From NCBI RefSeq assembly GCF_030499575.1, contig NZ_JASTLC010000001.1, forward strand, positions 8,704,001-8,768,000: DNA of 64,000 bases. Direction: 5' to 3'. Position numbers and translations under genes: made by a program. This document shows, piece after piece, positions 61,801-64,000 of the stretch. Every line of letters begins with the position of its first letter. Positions within the stretch are counted from its first letter, which is position 1. The stretch comes from Streptomyces sp. DG2A-72. Lineage in GTDB: Bacteria > Actinomycetota > Actinomycetes > Streptomycetales > Streptomycetaceae. Below the pieces are notes generated by a model that was given only the letters and a program-made list of their open reading frames with translations, did no database searches and was not told the origin of the DNA.

Positions 61801-62412
61801 GTAGAACGACAGCATCGGGGCGCCGATCAGCGAGTGGAAACGGGCGCCCGCCGCGTGCGACACCATCGACATCGCCGGGATGGGGGAGAAGCCGGCGACG
61901 CGGTCGGGGCCGTACGCCTTGATGGTGTGGACATGCGCGGCGGCGACGATCTCGACCGCCTCGTCCCAGGTGGCGCGGACCAGGCCGCCCTTGCCGCGGG
62001 CCTGCTGGTAGCGGCGGCGGCGCGCAGGGTCCCGCTGGATGTCGGCCCAGGCGAGGACGGGGTCCCGCAGGCGTTCCTTCGCCTCCCGGTACATCTGCAG
62101 GAGCACACCGCGGACGTACGGATAGCGCACACGGGTGGGGGAGTAGGTGTACCAGGAGAAGGCGGCGCCCCGCGGGCAGCCGCGGGGCTCGTACTCGGGG
62201 CGGTCGGGGCCGACGCTCGGACAGTCGGTCTGCTGACTCTCCCAGGTGATGATGCCGTCCTTGACGTACACCTTCCAGCGGCACGAGCCGGTGCAGTGCA
62301 CGCCGTGCGTGGAGCTGTGCAGGTCGGGGGAGGGCGTGCCGGAGCGGAAAAACCGCCCGGTGCGCAGCAGGAACGCGGCCGGCTCGGCGGGCGGCATCTG
62401 CGTGTCGGTCAC
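58801..62412 (-). CDS. narG: Respiratory nitrate reductase alpha subunit NarG
   Basis: 1203 residues, close to the usual 1200-1250. FS0 cluster ligands: His36, Cys40, Cys44 and Cys79 (HGVHCTGSC and RGCPRGA), and the molybdenum ligand Asp205 in SFYDWYAD. The N-terminal RTGRFFRSG is the vestigial twin-arginine-like stretch. It reduces nitrate to nitrite with a bis-MGD cofactor, inside face of the membrane. The GTG start follows GGGAG with 5 bases spacing. First gene of narGHJI; the 77 bases upstream contain a CCCGTACGGG palindrome (62480-62489) but no Fnr, DosR or Rex site that I can see. Confidence 0.95.
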   Translation of the reverse strand: MTDTQMPPAEPAAFLLRTGRFFRSGTPSPDLHSSTHGVHCTGSCRWKVYVKDGIITWESQQTDCPSVGPDRPEYEPRGCPRGAAFSWYTYSPTRVRYPYVRGVLLQMYREAKERLRDPVLAWADIQRDPARRRRYQQARGKGGLVRATWDEAVEIVAAAHVHTIKAYGPDRVAGFSPIPAMSMVSHAAGARFHSLIGAPMLSFYDWYADLPVASPQVFGDQTDVLESGDWWDAAYLMMWGSNVPVTRTHDAHWMAEARYRGQKVVAVAPDYADNAKFADEWLHPHPGTDGALALAMGHVILREFFVDRETPFFADYVRKFTDLPFLVTLTERDGAYVPGKFLRAADLGHEGEGAQWKTVVLDAASGRAVVPNGSLGFRWTDSGKGRWNLELGPIEPQLSLYGHQAAGGVAVLLPRFDTEGGEHGQGRGDVVRRGVPATRLGGADGPLVTTVFDLLLAQYGIFRHGLPGRWPASYEDADAPCTPAWQEAHTSVPAAKCVKIAREFARTAERSKGRCMILMGAGTNHWFHSETIYRAFLALLQLTGCQGRNGGGWAHYVGQEKCRPVTGWATLAAASDWSRPPRQMIGTAYWFLNTDQWRYDRFTADVLASPLGEGRFAGMTGADCLALSARSGWMPSYPTFDRNPLELGGAFGDPVSRVVAELRAGTLKFACENPDAPENWPRVLTLWRANLLGSSAKGAEYFTKHLLGTQSSLSAREAEPGERPRDVTWRDEAPEGKLDLLLSLDFRQTSSTLLSDVVLPAATWYEKHDLSSTDIHPYVHSFTPAVDPPWQARTDFDTFKALAERLSELAVGHLGVRKDLVASPLQHDTPGEIAQPGGVVRDWKRGECDPVPGRTMPHLTVVERDYTAIGKKFTALGPLVEQLGLPAKGIALMPTEEVEDLRQLNGTAYEGRPCLDTAVKAANTILALSGTTNGRLATQGFRTLQARTGQAMAHLAAEHEGKRVTYADTQAAPVPVITSPEWSGSESGGRRYTAFTLNTEHLKPWHTLTGRQHFFLDHDWIHELGEALPVYRPPLDMNRLFGEPRLGPDGQSEVTVRYLTPHNKWSIHSEYQDNLFMLALSRGGQNIWMSPQDADAIGVKDDDWIEAVNRNGVVVARAVVSHRIPHGTVYTHHAQERTVGVPKTETTRQRGGIHNSLTRLLLKPSHLVGGYAQLSWAFNYLGPTGNQRDEVTVIRRRSQEVEY

Positions 62413-62489
62413 ATGCGCTCCCTTGCTTGCCCTGGCCTCAAACCTAGGGGCGAGCAGGGGAGCGCACCTGTTCACGGCGCCCGTACGGG

Positions 62490-63305
62490 TCAGGCCTTAC
62501 GGGCGACTCCCGCGTACAGGGGCACGATGCCCTCCGCCTGTGCCGCCACGTCCTCCGGCCCCGGCCGCCACCCGGTGGCCGGAATCACGCCGGGACCCAG
62601 CAGCTCCAGGCCGTCGAAGAAGCGGGAGATCTCGGCGAGCGACCGTGGATGGAACGGAGTGCCACTCTTGCGGAAGTGATCGGCGACCTTGGCGATCACT
62701 TCCGGGCTCAGGTCGGGGGTGACCTGGGAGAGGATCAGGTAGCTGCCCGGGGCGAGCTCGGCGACGTACCGCTTGAGCAGGCCGTAGACGTCGTCGCCGG
62801 CCGGCTCCTCGTCCAGGTAGTGGGTGAGCGCGACCAAGGACAGCGCGACGGGCTGCGAGAAGTCCAGGGACTCCGCGGCCAGCCGCAGGATGGTGTCCGG
62901 CTCGCGGAAGTCGGCGTGCACGTAGTTCGTGGCGCCCTCGGGCGTGCCGTGCAGCAGCGCCTCGGCGTGTCTGAGAACGATCGGGTCGTTGTCCGCGTAC
63001 ACGACCTTCGCCTCCGGGGCGACCTCCTGGGCCACCTGGTGGAGGTTGGGTTCGGTGGGGATGCCCGTGCCGACGTCCAGGAACTGCCGCATCCCGGCCT
63101 CGGTGACGGTGCGGACGGCCCGGTGCATGAACCGGCGGTTGGCGCGCGCCGAGCGCACCGCCGCCTCGTCCGTGGCGGCGATCCTGCGGGCCAGCTCCTC
63201 GTCCACCGGGTAGTTGTCCTTGCCGCCCAACCACCAGTCGTAGACCCGGGCGGGATGCGGACGGCTGGTGTCGATGCGGGCGAACTCGGCCTCGGATCCG
63301 GTCAT
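62490..63305 (-). CDS. SAM-dependent methyltransferase, DUF574 family
   Basis: 271 residues. It has the DUF574 pattern: IDTSRPHPARVYDWWLGGKDNYPVDEE, motif I QFLDVGTGIPT, VVYADNDPIVLRHA, and PVALSLVALTHYL. Many copies occur in Streptomyces genomes, often beside HTH/DUF397 genes as here. Substrate unknown. Stop 77 bases before narG; not obviously part of that operon. Confidence 0.9.
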   Translation of the reverse strand: MTGSEAEFARIDTSRPHPARVYDWWLGGKDNYPVDEELARRIAATDEAAVRSARANRRFMHRAVRTVTEAGMRQFLDVGTGIPTEPNLHQVAQEVAPEAKVVYADNDPIVLRHAEALLHGTPEGATNYVHADFREPDTILRLAAESLDFSQPVALSLVALTHYLDEEPAGDDVYGLLKRYVAELAPGSYLILSQVTPDLSPEVIAKVADHFRKSGTPFHPRSLAEISRFFDGLELLGPGVIPATGWRPGPEDVAAQAEGIVPLYAGVARKA

Positions 63306-63342
63306 GCGGTGTCTTCTCCTACGACTTCGGGTCGGGGGTGGC

Positions 63343-64000
63343 TCAGCAGTCCACGCGGTGGTCCCGCAGGATCTTCTTGGTCTGCTCGGCGGACGCGGCA
63401 CGCGCCGTCATGTGGTCCAGCACCTCCAGGTGCGTGGAGACCTCCGTGCGGGAGTCGAGATACAGCGCACCGGTCAGGTACTCGGTGAAGACCATGTTGG
63501 GCAGCTCGGGCTCGGCGAACCGGAACAGCGTGAACGGCGCGTACGTCCCCGGGTGCGGGCCCGCCCTGAACTCGGCGACCTGGAGGGTGACGCGGTCGCG
63601 CTCGGCGAACTCCAGCAGCTTGTCGATCTGGTCGCGCAGCACGGAGCCGTCGTCGCTCACGGGACGGAGCAGGACCGTCTCATCCATGATCACCCACAGG
63701 TGGGGGCGGTCGTCGCGCTCCAGGAGCTGCTGCCGGGCCATGCGCAGCGACACATGCCGCTCGATGGTCTCCGGACCGGCCTGCCCGATCGTCCCGGCCT
63801 CCAGCACGGCCCGCGCATACGCCTCCGTCTGCAGCAGACCGGGCACGAAGTGCGGCTCGTAGGAGCGGATGATCCGGGCGGCGCCCTCCAGGCTCACGTA
63901 CAGGCTGAACCAGTCCGGCAGCACATCGTGGAACCGTTGCCACCAGCCCGGCTGGTTGGCCTCCTCGGCGAGCGAGACGAACGCCGCCGCCTCCTCCTCG
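63343..64000 (-). CDS. DUF5753-domain HTH regulator (5' part outside window)
   Basis: The C-terminal 218 residues are visible; the gene continues past the right edge, where an XRE-type helix-turn-helix would be expected. The visible part is the DUF5753 domain: YVSLEGAARIIRSYEPHFVPGLLQTEAYARAVL, LWVIMDETVLLRPVSD, and YLDSRTEVSTHLEVLDHMTARAAS. Such proteins pair with small DUF397 proteins or methyltransferases in Streptomyces and influence development. It stops 37 bases before the DUF574 start. Confidence 0.88.
   Translation of the reverse strand, partial: EEEAAAFVSLAEEANQPGWWQRFHDVLPDWFSLYVSLEGAARIIRSYEPHFVPGLLQTEAYARAVLEAGTIGQAGPETIERHVSLRMARQQLLERDDRPHLWVIMDETVLLRPVSDDGSVLRDQIDKLLEFAERDRVTLQVAEFRAGPHPGTYAPFTLFRFAEPELPNMVFTEYLTGALYLDSRTEVSTHLEVLDHMTARAASAEQTKKILRDHRVDC

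Noticed and set aside
62413..62489. Possible Rex half-site (GTGAAC) before narG
   Set aside because: Only one half matches; the second half of the TGTGAAC-N3-TTCACA pattern is missing.

Overview
The window is high-GC actinobacterial chromosome, almost certainly Streptomyces. The grounds are codon use with very strong G/C at third positions, GTG and TTG starts, dense 4-base ATGA/GTGA gene overlaps, a gvpOAFGYZJLSK gas vesicle cluster in the order known from Streptomyces coelicolor, F420-type and ANTAR/SpoIIE-type proteins, and dispersed GC-rich intergenic repeats of a kind common in this genus. I saw no rRNA, tRNA, CRISPR array, transposase or prophage structural genes.

Layout. 1-8.7 kb: a radical SAM protein (edge-truncated) behind a probable SOS box, an SRPBCC protein, an MFS exporter carrying three Ig-like carboxypeptidase-regulatory domains, a PAS/GAF/SpoIIE phosphatase with a fused ATPase, a methyltransferase and a secreted M1 peptidase. 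8.8-14 kb: a D-aminopeptidase (M55), M20 peptidase, S9 peptidase and LD-carboxypeptidase (S66), which together suggest cell-wall peptide turnover; the S9 gene carries two in-frame copies of dispersed repeats, one of which brings in a rare TTA (bldA-dependent) leucine codon. 14-21 kb: a secreted CocE/X-Pro-peptidase-like hydrolase, GNAT and VOC proteins, a decayed hemerythrin-like fragment, a holin-like membrane protein with an SDR, and an F420/LLM oxidoreductase with an enolase-superfamily enzyme.

21.2-30.6 kb: a translationally coupled FAD oxidoreductase, transketolase and LigD-type polymerase set leads into the ten-gene gas vesicle cluster. 30.4-37.6 kb: a short hydrophobic protein, a methyltransferase, a PAP2-lipid kinase fusion, a histidine phosphatase, an ABC-F protein, and DUF6158-like, DJ-1/PfpI, CBS and DUF2795-like genes. 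37.7-42.6 kb is a stress and signalling block: a PoxB-like TPP enzyme divergent from a SigB/SigF-type sigma factor, then a PAS/GAF sensor divergent from a GAF-ANTAR antiterminator.

42.8-53.9 kb: a cysteine-repeat surface protein; an aminotransferase-fold protein with no catalytic lysine, coupled to an MBL hydrolase; a second MBL hydrolase coupled to a DedA protein; a holin-phosphatase fusion; a MoxR-type AAA ATPase beside a DUF2201-type metallopeptidase/VWA protein; and an OsmC peroxiredoxin. 54.1-62.4 kb: a stand-alone dnaK behind a HAIR-like HspR site, then narGHJI (membrane nitrate reductase) on the minus strand. 62.5-64 kb: a DUF574-type methyltransferase and an edge-truncated DUF5753 regulator. 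Gas vesicle, nitrate reductase, sigma factor, CBS, OsmC and DnaK genes together give the window a strong stress and low-oxygen flavour.
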